DNA of 64,000 nt from Discostella pseudostelligera (GCA_036940085.1 JALLBK010000105.1:16946-80945); one strand, 5' to 3'. Positions 13,001 through 25,689 are shown, numbered from the stretch's first letter. Notes: generated from the sequence alone by a model not told the origin. Made by a program: numbers and translations.

Positions 13001-13965
13001 AATTGCGCCAGTCATGGTGGCATGGGAGTGTTCCTAACATGCTCGAGACAACGCCGGAGCGGCCTCACATCAAACATGTGATCATGGTGAGTATTTTCAA
13101 GTGCTGCTTCATTTTTGCCATACCGATATGTCATGCTTTAATCGACTTCTTTATGCGATAGGCCTATGGCGTTGATGTCGCAACAGAAGTGGGATATGTC
13201 TATAAGAAAACAGATCGGGCCGATGCAAATGCTGGCAACACCACGAAGAAGGAGAAATATGATGGAGTGCCGTCTTTGACCAATGTTATCTGGGAGGAAC
13301 CTCGGGGACGGCTCGTATCAGAGTCGCAGGTGTCGGAACCTACTTCTTTCACAGATACTTTGCTATTCAAGAAGAAAGAGAAGCGACGGCCACTTCGAAT
13401 AGCTCCTGATGAAACAACTTCGTGGCTTCACCATAGCGGTGATGGTACCATTCCATACATCTCGCTCATGTGGGCACACACTTGGCTCCTTCATGCAACA
13501 AGAGCTATGCGGAGCTTGAACTCCACTGAAGGAGAAAGAATCAGCAATCCGAAAAATGCATTAGATTCCATTAGAGTTAGCCATCGTCCAAAGGGAGGCA
13601 ATGAGTGGATGGATGGGTACGGAGCTGAACCGATGGGCAACAACAACGAGGAGTCGCGTACCATCGACGGTGATACTGGAACTTCACATCCGCATGGTAC
13701 TAAATACAAACCGAAAATGGTGCGCTTTGAAGCAAACGGCAGAAGTCGTTCGACTGGAATGGAGTATACCACGACAGTGATTGAAGCGATAGGGGTGGAG
13801 CACAAGGAAACAACGAGGTGAGTTTCTCATAATGTCATGTTCTCATTTGTCTTGTGTACATCGTCTGACTGCACAACTATTATGTTGAATAGAAATTACG
13901 ATATACTTGCTGCGGCATTCACTGATGTTTTGAAGAACTTGCATGACGACTACGGGTTAATATGA
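10092..13965 (+). CDS. Phospholipid:diacylglycerol acyltransferase / LCAT-family acyltransferase, eight exons
   Basis: Exons are 10092-11536, 11611-11695, 11777-12297, 12380-12399, 12478-12523, 12633-13086, 13162-13817 and 13893-13965, giving 1099 aa in one continuous frame. PDAT transfers an acyl group from a phospholipid to diacylglycerol to make triacylglycerol at the ER. The N-terminus has a signal/anchor (VAVILTIILLLNCCALL) followed by about 300 acidic, poorly conserved residues. The LCAT core starts near PPVFLMPGLASTRL; the lipase nucleophile motif AHS|MGN (Ser near residue 510) is split by intron 2. GLAAPLLGAPGPLRSVLSGE, EEARGLEL and FGSTTTVNP are typical family blocks. The catalytic Asp is in SGDGTIPYISL (about residue 950) and the His is probably in VEHKETTR (about 1070). 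Exon 4 is only 20 nt but is required for phase and motif. The long N-terminus makes it larger than plant PDATs (about 670 aa). Confidence 0.88.
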
Positions 13966-15680
13966 TGAATTATTGTCATGAGTATTACCTGTGCTAGATG
14001 CATCGGGGAACAGTTCTTTGCCGCCTCCACAATCAATCATTCATTCATCCTGCGACGTGATTGATGGTTATTTCGATCGGAAATGAGGCCGTCTACCGGT
14101 TTGTAAGAATCCAGATGGCTAGGGTAGGCGCAGATGTGGTCGCTGCTCGAGGAATGATTGTTGTGACAAGCCAAAAAAAATGTCGATGAAGGCCAGCCGG
14201 TAGTGTACAGAGCGCCATCGCATTGTGAGAATCGTCAAGGTTCATAGGTACAATAGTTTGACGCAGAACGGATAGGTGCTAGAACTTGATAGTTGATAGG
14301 ACATATTCGACAATTGATGCTCGAACCCAACCTTCTCTCCCCTGGCTGCTTCATCATGGCTGGTTGTTGCGTTGGGTCGCTTCTTTGTAGTTCCTGTATG
14401 GCAATTGTTGCATAACTTCTACGCAGCCACGGCCTTGTTACCTCTATTCTCTGTCATGCTCGTGCTCAACCCTCGCTCAACACTATCGGTATTTATGCAG
14501 CAACTTCCGTTCGAGAGAGGGTCTCAACTTCAGACTTTATCCGGATGTCTCCATGATTGTCACTGCTGGCTACTTGGTGAATTATCTCTCAGTACAGACG
14601 ACAACGACGACATAGCCATAACATCACTACCCTACCTAGGTAGATCAGTATTGTTGATGTTGATGACGTCGATAACGATAATGACGCGGACGATGCTTTC
14701 GCCGCCACCATCCCAACTGCTGCCGGCGAGACACTGCTACACCCGTAGAAATGGCAAGGGCCACTAAATCTCCCAAGACCAAACCTGTATCAACAGTCAG
14801 GCGCCGTGGCTATGAATGGATGAGGCGCCCTACGATACCCTGCGACGTTGGCGGCCCGCAATGGTCCATGATGTGGTCCATGTCCATGATGTTGTTGATG
14901 AGGTCCATGGTCGGCCGGCCGGCGGTGTTGGTGCCGAAGGCACCTTCGACGGACAGAGGGAGAGGAGTGCATCACCGACGATGGACAGACTGAGCCATCT
15001 GGTTTCGGCTTCGACGGACAGACACTTTGGCGGGAAGAGTTGCAGTCTCTCTCTCTAGATACTTTTGTCCCAAAGGAGGGAGCAACAAAATGCATGTTCA
15101 ACAATCTGTCCATCGTCCGTCTCGTCGGGATGACCGCACGTTCCTGGGTTCCACGTCATCCCCCCAGCCAAGCAGCACGCTGTACAAAGCCAACGCCAAA
15201 GCCGACGCCGACGCCGACGACGGCGAATGCAACAATGGTAGCATAGGAGCCGATGCATTAGACCCGCTCAATGGTGATTATGAATTGATCTGAATTAATG
15301 TAAGTCTTCGGAGCCGTGTGTGTGTGTGTGTGTGGGGGGGGGGGGCTGGCCGTTTGGTCTGGGAGCCACAAGTTTGCGCAGAGCCAGAGCTTGGCTTGCA
15401 TGCCCATGATGTTGTGTCGGTGCAATCTGGTGTGCAATGCAGCAGTTCAATTTGATTGGCAAAGTTTACATCTCTGTGACGATTCATACCATGCTAATTC
15501 CTATTGCCATGAAGGATTCACAATTCTCAAATTCAGTCTGAGAGATAATTAGCAATGCCGATCGATCAGCTTGAGTGGACTCGATTATTATGTATACAAA
15601 AATGCTCCTAACAACTCAATGATTGTTATTGCCTTTCACTTTCAACAGTATCAACAATACAAACTGATAACACCGCAACA
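13966..15680. other. Intergenic region without a supported gene
   Basis: 1.7 kb between the acyltransferase and MetH. Open frames here (for example 14372-14767 +) have no recognisable motif and look like random sequence. The region holds one E2F-like site (CTTTGGCGGGAAG, about 15025-15037), degenerate GGTCCATG/GATGTTG repeats around 14860-14920, and a (GT)n tract followed by a G run at 15318-15347. MetH regulatory sequence is expected within its 3' part. I see no tRNA or other RNA gene. Confidence 0.4.
15318..15347. repeat. (GT)n microsatellite followed by poly-G
   Basis: About nine GT units run directly into about 12 G residues upstream of MetH. It is a simple repeat with no coding value. 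Confidence 0.85.
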
Positions 15681-18600
15681 ATGACAAAAGTAAACGATAA
15701 ATATCCCAAACTTCCTCGGAAGCTATTTGCTTACGACGAAGTAGAACCCAAACCTGCCACTGAGCCACCGCTGCCTACTTCAGATGCGGCTCGAAATCAC
15801 GTCCCTAATCCGTATCAAAACTCCAGACTCACACACGAGAAGATTGCCGCCGTCCGTGCCAAGGCCACCAACCCCATCCCGCCTAACCTCGATTATGCTC
15901 AGCCAAGGGACATGTATCCCGAATCTTTCCCGCACTTTGTACGTGGTCGGGACAGCGTCCGTCAATACATCACCTCTCTTTTCACCAGTCGCATTTCCAT
16001 TTACGACGGAGCCATGGGAACGATGATTCAAAACTACTCCAAGAGGAACAAGCTCGAGGAGGAGGAGTATAGGGGCGAGCGGTTCGCTAACTGGACATGC
16101 AATATGAAGGGCAACAATGATCAGCTGTCCATCACGCAACCGCACATCATTCGTGACATATACAAAGAATATTTAGAGGTGGGCGGATCGGACCTCATTG
16201 GCACCAATACCTTCTCATCTACGACCATTGCCATGGCAGATTATAAGATGGAGGATTACGTGTATGAGTTGAACTACGAAGCTGCACGTCTTGCTCGTGA
16301 GGTATGTGATGAGGTAACAGCCAAGGACCCTAGCAAGCCTCGCTTTGTGGTGGGAGCCATCGGGCCAACCAATCGTACAGGGTCTATCTCTCCATCGGTG
16401 GAGGATCCTTCTGCGCGTAATGTGACGTTTGACGAGCTAGTGGATGCGTACTTTGAGCAAACCGTAGCACTGATGGATGGTGGAGCTGACATTTTAATTG
16501 TCGAGACCATTTTTGACACCTTGAACGCCAAGGCGGCACTCTATGCAATTGGTGAATACTTGGAGATGAGTGGCCTGGATATTCCTGTGTTTGTGTCTGG
16601 AACTTTGGTAGATCAGTCAGGGCGTACTTTGTCAGGGCAGACAGGCGAGGCGTTTTATGCATCCATCCGTCATGTCAAGCCGATGTGTGTGGGTTTGAAC
16701 TGTGCACTTGGCGCCAAGCACATGGCTCCATTTGTCGAGAGGCTTGCGAACTGCGTTGAGTGTTTTTTGCATGTGTACTCGAATGCTGGGCTGCCGAATG
16801 CCATGGGCGGATATGATGAAACACCTGAGGATATGGCCGATCAGAATAAGCTGTTTTTTGAGAATGGCTGGCTCAACATGGTTGGAGGATGCTGCGGGTC
16901 GACGCCGCAACACATCAAGGCTATTAAAGCAACGTCCGAAAATTACAAGCCCCGCAAGCTTCCTGATATTGGCCGTCCCAAGATGTGGCTGTCGGGCCTG
17001 GAGGACTTGGTAGTGGACGATGTTCATAATCATCTTGGTCTTCCATTTTTGAATGTAGGCGAACGTTGTAACATCTCTGGCTCAATTCGTTTCAAGAAAC
17101 TGATGATGGCAGGTGATTATGGAACTGCAATGGATATTGCCAAGAAGCAGGTTGAGGATGGGGCCCATGTGATTGATATCAATGTCGATGACGGAATGTT
17201 AGATGGTCTCGCCGCAATGCAGAAGTTTGTTAAGATTGCAGTGACCGAGCCGGAGGTGGCCAAGGTTCCTTTTATGCTCGACGCATCGAAGTTCGAAATT
17301 GTGCTTGCTGGCTTGAAGTGGTGCCAGGGAAAGTGCATTGTAAACTCAATATCCTTGAAGGTTGGTGAGGAGCTTTTCAAGGAGCACGCAACTCTGTTGA
17401 AAAAGCACGGATGTGCCGTTGTGGTGATGGCCTTTGATGAAGAAGGGCAGGCGGCCACCGAATCAGAGAAAGTTAGAATCTGTAAGCGTTCGTATGACAT
17501 CTTGGTGAACGATGTCCGTTTCCCTCCTGAAGATATCATCTTTGACCCGAATGTGTTGACGATCGGAACCGGTATGGAGGAGCACGCCAATTACGGAGTG
17601 GATTTTATCAATGCAACCAAAACGATCAAAGAAATTTGCCCGTACGTGAAAGTAAGTGGAGGCANACGGAGTGGATTTTATCAATGCAACCAAAACGATC
17701 AAAGAAATTTGCCCGTACGTGAAAGTAAGTGGAGGCATATCGAACTTGTCGTTTGGATTCCGTGGTGTAACGAAGATTCGCGAGTCCATCCATTCTGTGT
17801 TCTTGCAGCACGCCATATTGGAATCTGGGATGGATGTCGGTATTGTGAACGCTCATGAAATGTTAATGCTTTCAGAAGTCGAGCCACATATCAGAGTTGC
17901 GTGTGAGAACTTGGTATTCAATAAGACTGCCGACGCAACTGATGTGATGCTTGAATTAACGAAGAAGGAAAAAGAAAAAGCAGAAGCTTTGAAGAATGGT
18001 GGCGGTGGCGTTGCAGTTAAGCAGGTTTCATGGCGTGATTTGGATGTTACAAAACGATTAGAACATGCCTTGATAAATGGTATCTCCCAATATGTTGATT
18101 CCGACGTCGAAGAGGCTAGGCAAAAGGCAGAGAGGCCCCTTCATATTATCGAAGGTCCTCTCATGGACGGAATGAATGTCGTTGGAGATTTGTTTGGTGC
18201 TGGAAAAATGTTCTTGCCTCAAGTTATCAAATCAGCTCGTGTAATGAAAAAAGCAGTTGCCTACTTGATTCCGTTTATGGAACAGGAGAAGAAGGATAAG
18301 CTGATTGCAGAGGGGAAGGATCCTGCAGAATTCGACGAAAGCGACGATTCAAATTATGCAGGTACGTGTCACCTCATGTTGTTCTAATTTCTTTTCGGGA
18401 GAATGATTAGATACTGATCTCCCGCATCAACCCACTTCTTGTCAATATCCTTCAGGTAAAGTTCTGATGGCAACTGTCAAAGGTGATGTGCATGATATTG
18501 GCAAGAATATCGTCGCTGTGGTACTGGGATGCAACAACTACAAAGTTTATGATATTGGTGTCATGTGTTCATGTGAGCTGATTCTTGAAAAAGCCAAGGA

Positions 18601-20091
18601 GTACAATGTCGACGTTATTGGTCTTTCCGGTTTGATTACTCCATCGCTGGACGAGATGGTTGTTGTTGCTAAGGAATTGTCCAAGGGTGGTTTCAAGCAA
18701 CCGCTTCTAATCGGGGGTGCCACCACGTCGAAAATGCACACCGCTGTGAAAGTTTCTCCTAATTACTTCACGCTAGAGCACCCTGTCATTCATGTATTGG
18801 ATGCATCTAGATCTGTTACAGTTGTGTCGTCATTGCTTGGTGAAAATAAAGGAGATTATGTCACCGACATCATGGAGGAGTACGATGAGGTAAGTATCCT
18901 GCACACAACTGGAAATTTGAGTGTGCCTTGATCTTACAACATCCAATCATCGTTCATAAATTGCAGATGAGAGAAGATTACTACGCAGGACTAGAGGATA
19001 GATATTTCCTTACGTTTGAGCAGGCAAAGAAACAAAAGCTCGTCATAGATTTCGATGACGCCCCTCCTGCGCCACGTCCGAATAAGCTAGGAGTCACAGT
19101 GGTGGATGATGTCAAGCTTGAAGATGTTGTACAGTACATCGATTGGGTGAGATAAACACTGTCCTTCATTTTTTATTATTCACAGATAGAACCCCACTTC
19201 TCACTTCACCGAATTCGTTCGTAGAACCCATTCTTTCAAACATGGGAACTCCGAGGCCGTTATCCCAATCGCGGCTACCCCAAAATCTTTGATGATAAAG
19301 CTGTTGGAGAGGAGGCACGAAAGTTGTTTAATGATGCTCAAGCTCTGATGAAAGAGATCATAGCCAACAAAAGCATGTACTTGAAGGGCGTTGTTGGCCT
19401 GTTCCCTGCGAATCGCACCGAGGATGGCGAGGATGTTCTCGTCTACGCAAGTGAGGAAGATCGTGAAGCCGGGAAACCACTCGACAAATTTTGTATGCTT
19501 CGGCAGCAAGCTGAAAAAGAGAGCGATGATCCATATTTAAGTCAAGCAGATTTCATTGCCCCAGCTGGTTACCAAGACTATCTCGGGATGTTTGCTGTTT
19601 CATGTTTCGGGTGTGACGCGCTTGTGACTAAGTACGAGAGTGAGAATGACGACTACAACAAAATCATGTCCCAGGCTTTAGCAGACCGCTTCGTTGAAGC
19701 GTTTGCCGAATATCTTCATCGAAACATTCGTCTAGACTTGTGGGGTTACGCAAAGGATGAGAGTCTAAACGAAGAAGATCTTCTCAAGATAAAATATGTT
19801 GGGATCCGCCCAGCACCAGGATATCCATCACAGCCTGACCACACAGAGAAAACCACAATGTGGAATGTCATCAAGGCTCAAGAGCTTGCGGGTATTGAGC
19901 TCTCGGAGTCATTATCTATGATGCCTGCGGCATCTGTTTCAGCGTTGGTATTTGCCCATCAACAATCATCCTACTTCGCTGTGGGGCAGGTAGGCAAGGA
20001 TCAAGTTGAAAGTTATGCAGGACGTAAAGAAATGGAATTACCACTGTGCGAAAGATGGTTATCTCCAATCCTCAACTACGAAAGGGATTGA
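15681..20091 (+). CDS. metH: Cobalamin-dependent methionine synthase (MetH), four exons, broken by an assembly join
   Basis: The enzyme methylates homocysteine using 5-methyltetrahydrofolate and B12. Exons are 15681-18361, 18456-18889, 18967-19146 and 19225-20091. Inside exon 1, 17593-17664 is repeated exactly at 17666-17737 with one N (17665) between. Read literally this shifts the frame; counting the duplicated segment once gives a continuous frame of 1362 aa. The modules are in canonical order: homocysteine domain ([23 protein letters not shown] with the zinc cysteines), folate domain ([12 protein letters not shown], residue about 457), B12 domain (GDVHDIGKN with the cobalt-ligand His near 880; [23 protein letters not shown]) and the SAM/reactivation domain ([12 protein letters not shown], about 1268). 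About 100 extra residues precede the homocysteine domain; they carry no clear signal peptide, so a cytosolic location is likely. It implies that the organism can use, and may need, vitamin B12. Confidence 0.95.
17593..17737. other. Assembly join: exact 72-bp direct duplication around a single N
   Basis: Bases 17593-17664 and 17666-17737 are identical and are separated only by an N at 17665. A real tandem duplication would not produce an ambiguous base exactly at the junction. Two contig ends overlapping by 72 bp and joined with one N explain it fully. The join falls inside the MetH folate domain, and removing one copy restores the reading frame and the family sequence. Confidence 0.93.
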
Positions 20092-20308
20092 TCACAATCG
20101 TTCCATGATACTGGTTGACAGAGCACCAAATAATAATCGACATCACCCAATGATGTGATGGACGATGATGGTAGCAGTAACAATGAAGAATATTAGCTTG
20201 ATTACTCTCCTCGTCTTCCGTCGTGCATGGTCTCGGTATCTACTTATCGCATGCACTCTAGCAGACTCTAGCCCTAGACTTTTGATTTCACATTTCACTT
20301 CATTGTAC

Positions 20309-20420
20309 TGCCACGTGGATGATTTCTCCGCGCTGCGATTTCCCGCCATAACGAGTGATCAAGATGTGGCTTCCCGCCAAGAATATCGTCGAAAGATTTG
20401 GCGGGAAGTAACCGCCAAAT
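20309..20420. promoter_or_regulatory. G-box plus E2F-like cluster upstream of the bZIP-PAS gene
   Basis: CCACGTGGA (20311-20319) is followed by TTTCCCGCCATA (about 20339-20350), TTCCCGCCAA (20371-20380), TTTGGCGGGAAG (20397-20408) and a partial inverted ACCGCCAAAT just after it. The cluster lies about 370-480 bp before the preferred start of the bZIP-PAS gene at 20788. The pairing of CACGTG with TTGGCGGGA resembles other promoters in the window. The remainder of 20092-20787 shows no gene. Confidence 0.5.
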
Positions 20421-20787
20421 TATTTCCCCAGCACCCAGCACTACGATACTCAAATAACCCCAGCTTCGGGACAATTGTTCTACGTAGGAGTAAGTACTTT
20501 CTATTGAGACGGAAGAGGAGGTAATTGCACTTACGTCAGATGCCTTCGATGACATCATTTTGTTACTTAACGATTTATTTCAATTCAGTGTCGCATTCTC
20601 ATTCTCATGTTGCCATGATGTCATCGATCATCCAGTTTTCTATGGTAGTTTCGCGATGCTGGCTTCCTACTTCCGACATTCGCATGACCATCAAAATAAT
20701 GCACCGGCTACCATAATATTACTACCGTCGCCTATCGCCCTTATCTCACTTGCTATCAACTCAGCCAACAATCAAACTATCAACACG

Positions 20788-23700
20788 ATGCCGCACTCAA
20801 ACAATTATTCAATCGGAAACGAGAGTGGAGGGCAATACCCCTCAGGTGTTAATGGCCCCGCGGACGCCCTGAACAGTGTAGTGCAATCCCAGTTCGGAGA
20901 TAGCCATCCACCGCAGCAGCAGCAGCAGCAGAGTCATCAGGAAAAGAATCCGCCGATCAATCCTTATCTGCAACACCATTCCTTTGCCAACACCCAGCAG
21001 CAGCCATCACAGCAGCAGCAGCAGCAGCAGCAGGTTCTTGCACCGCAGCAACAGCAACAGTTCCTTCCGGGTCCATTCTACACATTGCAGCAGCAACAGG
21101 CGTTCGCTCAGGCTCGTGCTCGTTTGGCCGCGGCGGCTCAGGCCCAACAGTGGCAACAACAGCTGGCTCAAGTGCAGTTTCAAGCCCAGCAGCAGCAGTT
21201 ACAGGGTGCAACCATCACAACATCACCGCCGCAACAGAATGTTCACTCGTTTCAGCTAGTGGGACAACATCAGAATTCCCAATCACAGCTTTCTCATTCT
21301 TCCTCTACACCGGCAGCTACTGTCGCGCTTGCCATGCCGCCGGCATTGAATTTTACAATCAATGCATCTGAGCACGGCCCCGAGGCGATGGTGGCACCTG
21401 CTGCGGCATTGCATGCAACTAGTACACCATCAGCATCTTCGACTGGGGCAACAACTTCAGCGCCTGCAGTGGCGGCCGAACCAACCAGGAGACGATTATC
21501 GGGTACCAAATCCCAACTCGCAGCCAAGCCTACAATCAACGACAGCAATACTAGTAGCACATCAATGAAGTATCATACTACAATGACAGCCTCAAAGAAG
21601 AAACAACCCGAAAATAATGCGCCCGACTCATGTGTTTCATCCGGCATATCCTCCTCGGCTGCCAAGTTAATAAAAAATGCCATGGACGAAAGTAATACTT
21701 TCGAAATACCGTCGGAGTCCAGCACTATGAATTACGCCGACGGAAGTGAGCCGAGCTATGCACAGAAGAAGCAATCGTCGCGAGATCGTAACCGCGAGCA
21801 TGCACGGTGCACCCGTCTGCGCAAGAAGGCCTACGTCGATAAACTCAAGGAATTAGTTGACGGATTGCATGGCGAACGGAATGAAGATGCACGCAAGCGT
21901 CGTGCGGCGGTACAGCGTTTGGCCGAGGTGCAGGAATTGCGAAGGAAGGTTGTGAATACGTTCTTGGAGTATCACTGTAAGTTTGAGAGTGATTATAACA
22001 AGTGGAAGTTGATTGTAGAAACTGGTGATGATGGCAATGCCGAGGAGGAGGAGTTCTGGATGAAGCAACCCGTTACACCGTACAGGAGCTTTCGAAGGTG
22101 TGAGATACAAAAGGTGAGATTTGTTTGCAGCGAGATTCGATCATACTGTATTGCTTGACTTCTCAATCACATTCTATTGATACGCGTTGTGATATAATTC
22201 TTTTGGCGCCGTCGTTTGCATCATCTAACAAATCGTTTCTTTTCGTTCTCGATGAGCAGGGGAGCCGCATTCTCAAAGGTATCGATGCATTGGTACGCGA
22301 TTCTGCATCGATGGCCGTGATGATAGAAACAATCGGATCACGCAATCTCCGCTGGTTACAACGCAAACGAGACGATTTCCTAGGACAGTACTCATCGAAA
22401 CGCAACCATCCCGAATCCTCGACGGCCGTTAACATGCCACGTACTGTGCGACAAAATAGACAAACACAGCATGCCATATCGAGTTTGTCGTCATGTTCAG
22501 GGTCATCCACCGAATTTGGATCCAGCTCAGAGGAAGAACGGAAGTTGGCCCAACGTCGATCTACACCAGCCAATTCTACGGATGACATTCAGCAAGACTC
22601 CACTACCGCTGCAAAGAATGTCACCTCATCAAGTAGTAGTAACGACACGAACCAGCGGTTACTACAGCACCAAAGTTCTTCAAATGATTTTCACGACTAC
22701 AATGCACCATCACTGCCTGATCCGCTTCCCCGATCCGTTGGGAGTAGTTCCAGCATCGCTGACGGCATTGATTCGGATAATTGCGTCATGGGCATTAAGC
22801 AAATGAGCTCTGACTCAAGCTCCGGCGAGGACGAGAAGCCGAATACTGCAGCCTCTGAGGAGCTGCATCATCAGAAAAAGAGAAAGATTGGTAATAGTGG
22901 TCACAAGATTATCATGACAGCTGCTCGTGCCGAGGAATCAAATTGTGCGCCTGTATCACAGCCGTCTATTGCTGCCGCCAATATGAACCTGCCTCCAAAC
23001 ATTGCACGTTCTGGCGGAATTTTCCATAACGTCAAGGTAATGACACAATCACGCGGGACAACCGGAATAAATGCTCAATTGCCAAACGGGCATGCCAATT
23101 TGAGCCGAGCCCCGGCGACAGCATTGCCTCCCTTTGCGGGCATTGGAAAGAGGAAGCAGCCACCAGCAACGTCCATGACATCCTCCATCAAAAATGTAAA
23201 TCACATGGGCACGTCGACTACTGTGAGCCAACCTTCTAGACCTCCTCTGGCCAGAAATTCTGGTACCAACATTACCAGTGGTACCAGTCACCATAACGGA
23301 GGAAATATCAACAACATCAATTCCCACAATAACCGATCCTCCTCCAACTTTCGATACAATGGCAGCAGTGACCAAAATATTATTACTTTTGACTATAGTA
23401 GCGTCAGCTCCTCTCAACCGATGAACCGAGGTATCGAGGCCCATTATCACATAAACGAAGATGACATGATCTTGACGGATGACGTATTAATGTGCCCATT
23501 CATTTTCCGTTCGCGAGAAGCAGTACGATATGGTGCTCTCGCAGAATGTGTCCAGCCCGGCATGTTACGTGCATGCTTCTCTCCCACAAGCAAATTGCGT
23601 AACATCGAAATGATTTTTGATGCCATGGGATTTTGTCAACAGCTCGAGAGAGCAAGCGGCAATGAAGGGATGGCCCATATCATCCCAAATAGTTTGGAGA

Positions 23701-24065
23701 TGGCTCTAGCGCCCAACTCGGAGGAGGCACGCGTTATTACTTTATCAAAACCACCTTTCAAGATTGTTTACGTCAACGAACCGTGGACTGCCATAACGGG
23801 ATATACACAGCTGGATGCCGAGGGAAAGGACCTGAGTATGTTGCATCGGGACCACCAAAATTCGGGTGCAGGGGTAAGTAGTGGTGTGCCGCATAACGAG
23901 TATGCGAATGCAGCAAATGGTGTCTGTACAAGCGGAACGTACAGTCAATTTGATATTAATGGACGGGAGCTTTTGAACTTCACGTGTTCGTACCCTCTTT
24001 CAAATTTGAAGGATGAGGTGACGCATATCTTGCATGTTTGTAAGGAATTGCCAGCTAGGGCGTGA
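20788..24065 (+). CDS. bZIP-PAS transcription factor, two exons
   Basis: Exons 20788-22113 and 22260-24065 join in phase to give 1043 aa. The N-terminal third is Gln-rich, including CAG-type poly-Gln runs. The basic region and zipper lie at about residues 328-390: SSRDRNREHARCTRLRKK with the invariant Asn and Arg, then KLKELVDGL. This basic region is typical of the diatom bZIP-PAS group rather than of aureochromes. A conserved block follows the intron (GSRILKGIDALVRDSASMAV). After a long Ser/Asn-rich region comes a C-terminal PAS-like domain, about residues 920-1035: FKIVYVNEPWTAITGYTQLD and LLNFTCSYPLSN. I do not see the NCRFLQ flavin-binding motif of a LOV domain, so light sensing is not supported. 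The frame is open upstream to a Met at 20560, but that stretch lacks family character, so I chose MPHSNN at 20788. Confidence 0.85.
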
Positions 24066-24315
24066 AGAAATCGTTATCATTGGGCTTGAGCAGATGTTAT
24101 GTTACACTCACACACTCCGGATTCGCAGTAGCTTACTTAATTGCCGTTTGGGAATGGAAAGCCACCCACTCAATTCCCTGAATGATGCATGTCTCCGAGT
24201 TCTATTCACATAGATTGCATAAAAAAATTGATAATTGATATGCACCTCTCATCTTTCATTTGTCGAACACCATATTATGCTTCGGCACTAATCAGTATTT
24301 GTCAATGAATTCCTT
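24066..24315. other. Short 3' intergenic region between convergent genes
   Basis: 250 bp between the stop of the bZIP-PAS gene and the stop of the Lin0512-family gene. It is AT-richer than its surroundings, has no open frame of interest, and presumably holds both 3' untranslated regions and polyadenylation sites. Confidence 0.4.
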
Positions 24316-25074
24316 CTACTTCCCCACCGTGACAGATGCACAAACTACGACCATATCATCATTTATGTCGCCAAGCTTCTCGATAGCTATTCCACTAGGT
24401 GCCACCATACCTCCATCTTGAGGGGGACGGGGGTGACAAAAAATTAGGGAAGATTCCTGCACGGGAATAATTGATAAGTTTCTTACACCTACCTTGCAAC
24501 TCAAATCTAACGTCGCCGTAGGGGAACACTCTTGCAACTTCATGTAGGTCGAGACCTTCTTGGTACTTTTGCGGAACCGCAAGTAACACATCTAGCTTTA
24601 GTGCATCATATCCTCCCTAATGTACCATATAATTCAGGTGAGAGGTATTGACCTGAAACCATCAATGAAATTTAATTCAGAAGTCGACCTATTACTCACC
24701 TCCGGAATTAAGCGTTTGATGGATGGAATGCTGTTGAACTCGATGGCATTTCTACACGCCCTTACAGCTGCCTTGGTGGATGACTGCCAAATCAAAGCAA
24801 AAAGAACACATCAATAATCCCGAGATACAATAGTGACGGCCAAAAAAGGAGGACGCCACCCACCTACCTGGCCATGAGAGTCATTCCCAAACCCCAACTC
24901 GATGAAGAAGATATATTCACTGCTGATTCTTTCTCTCTGACTGTCGAGGGGATAAGTAGCAGCCATCATGATGTGTCTCGAAGTGATCGTATCGTGAAAG
25001 CGGGTCGGTAATAGTGCCCCGGCGCGATGGCAAAGAGAAAATGCAAGTAGTAATGAGTTGAAGTACGTTGCCAT
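24316..25074 (-). CDS. Lin0512-family protein, four exons
   Basis: Exons are 25074-24868, 24783-24700, 24616-24493 and 24416-24316; phases match and the product is 171 aa. After an N-terminal extension of about 52 residues, the joined protein follows the bacterial Lin0512 family pattern: FIELGFGNDSHGQ, then TKAAVRACRNAI, NSIPSI, a GGYDALKLDVLLAVP block, VARVFPYGDV, GGMVAPSG and finally DMVVVCASVTVGK. Bacterial members are small cytosolic proteins of about 110-120 aa with no established function; some occur near ring-cleavage or methyltransferase genes. No single exon is long enough to reveal the family, so the gene is easily missed. The N-terminal extension has a hydrophobic stretch and may be a targeting peptide. 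Confidence 0.8.
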
Positions 25075-25619
25075 TGTCGCTAGTAGACAGAGTTGCCATG
25101 GACCATGGTGAATGGTGAGTGGTGATAGGTTGTTATCGCTTAATACTACTATGCTGAGTCTTCTAGCGCCGAGTTTCTCACCCCTACACGTGGAAGTGTA
25201 TGGTTCCTACTCGGAGTCATCGCGGCGGTCCTCCAAGAGAAGCAACATGCTACGTGTCCGTCCGTCGAGGCGGTACCATACTTACGATCTTGTCTTAATG
25301 CTTCGCAAATCCGATATCTTCGAGTTCAAAGATGATATCGTGGTGTGATGGCGTGGTTGCGCCGTCACAAGATAAAGAGTAATACTAGTTCCATCATCAA
25401 TTGGGAGAGATGATGATGAGGTCAGTGGATGGGGTAGATCCTTAAGGTTGATGGAGTGGGGGGTGGTCCATGCTAGTTGTGGTGGTGTGGTGCCAGAGCA
25501 ATTGTGGTTGGTCATGGTCCGTGGTGGCGCACGGTATGTCCCGCCAAAACAGGGCTGGCACTCTCCCGCGAAAAATATGGCGGGCTCTTTGCATGGTACA
25601 GATTATCGTTCGGGTGGGG

Positions 25620-25689
25620 CACAAAATCAAATAAGACTGTTTCAGGGAAAACCCGCCCTCGAGAATTTGGCGGGAACATCTTAACGGAC
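25620..25689 (+). repeat. Left arm of a 70-bp inverted repeat
   Basis: The arm runs from CACAAAAT to AACGGAC. Its core at 25631-25659 (29 bp) is identical to the reverse complement of 26659-26687. It also carries an E2F-like site (TTTGGCGGGAA, 25666-25676) matched in the other arm. The arms enclose about 0.93 kb containing one small gene. Confidence 0.8.

Noticed and set aside
14372..14767. 131-codon open frame between PDAT and MetH
   Set aside because: No motif, no composition like its neighbours, no partner exon found. Treated as chance.
20560..20787. Upstream in-frame extension of the bZIP-PAS protein
   Set aside because: It starts with hydrophobic and His-rich residues unlike the Gln-rich family N-terminus and overlaps the likely promoter. 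Met at 20788 was preferred.
20900..21230. CAG/CAA repeat as a stand-alone microsatellite
   Set aside because: It is part of the Gln-rich N-terminus of the bZIP-PAS protein and is described there.
20788..24065. Aureochrome (bZIP-LOV photoreceptor)
   Set aside because: The C-terminal PAS-like domain lacks a visible flavin-adduct motif (NCRFLQ), and the basic region differs from aureochromes.
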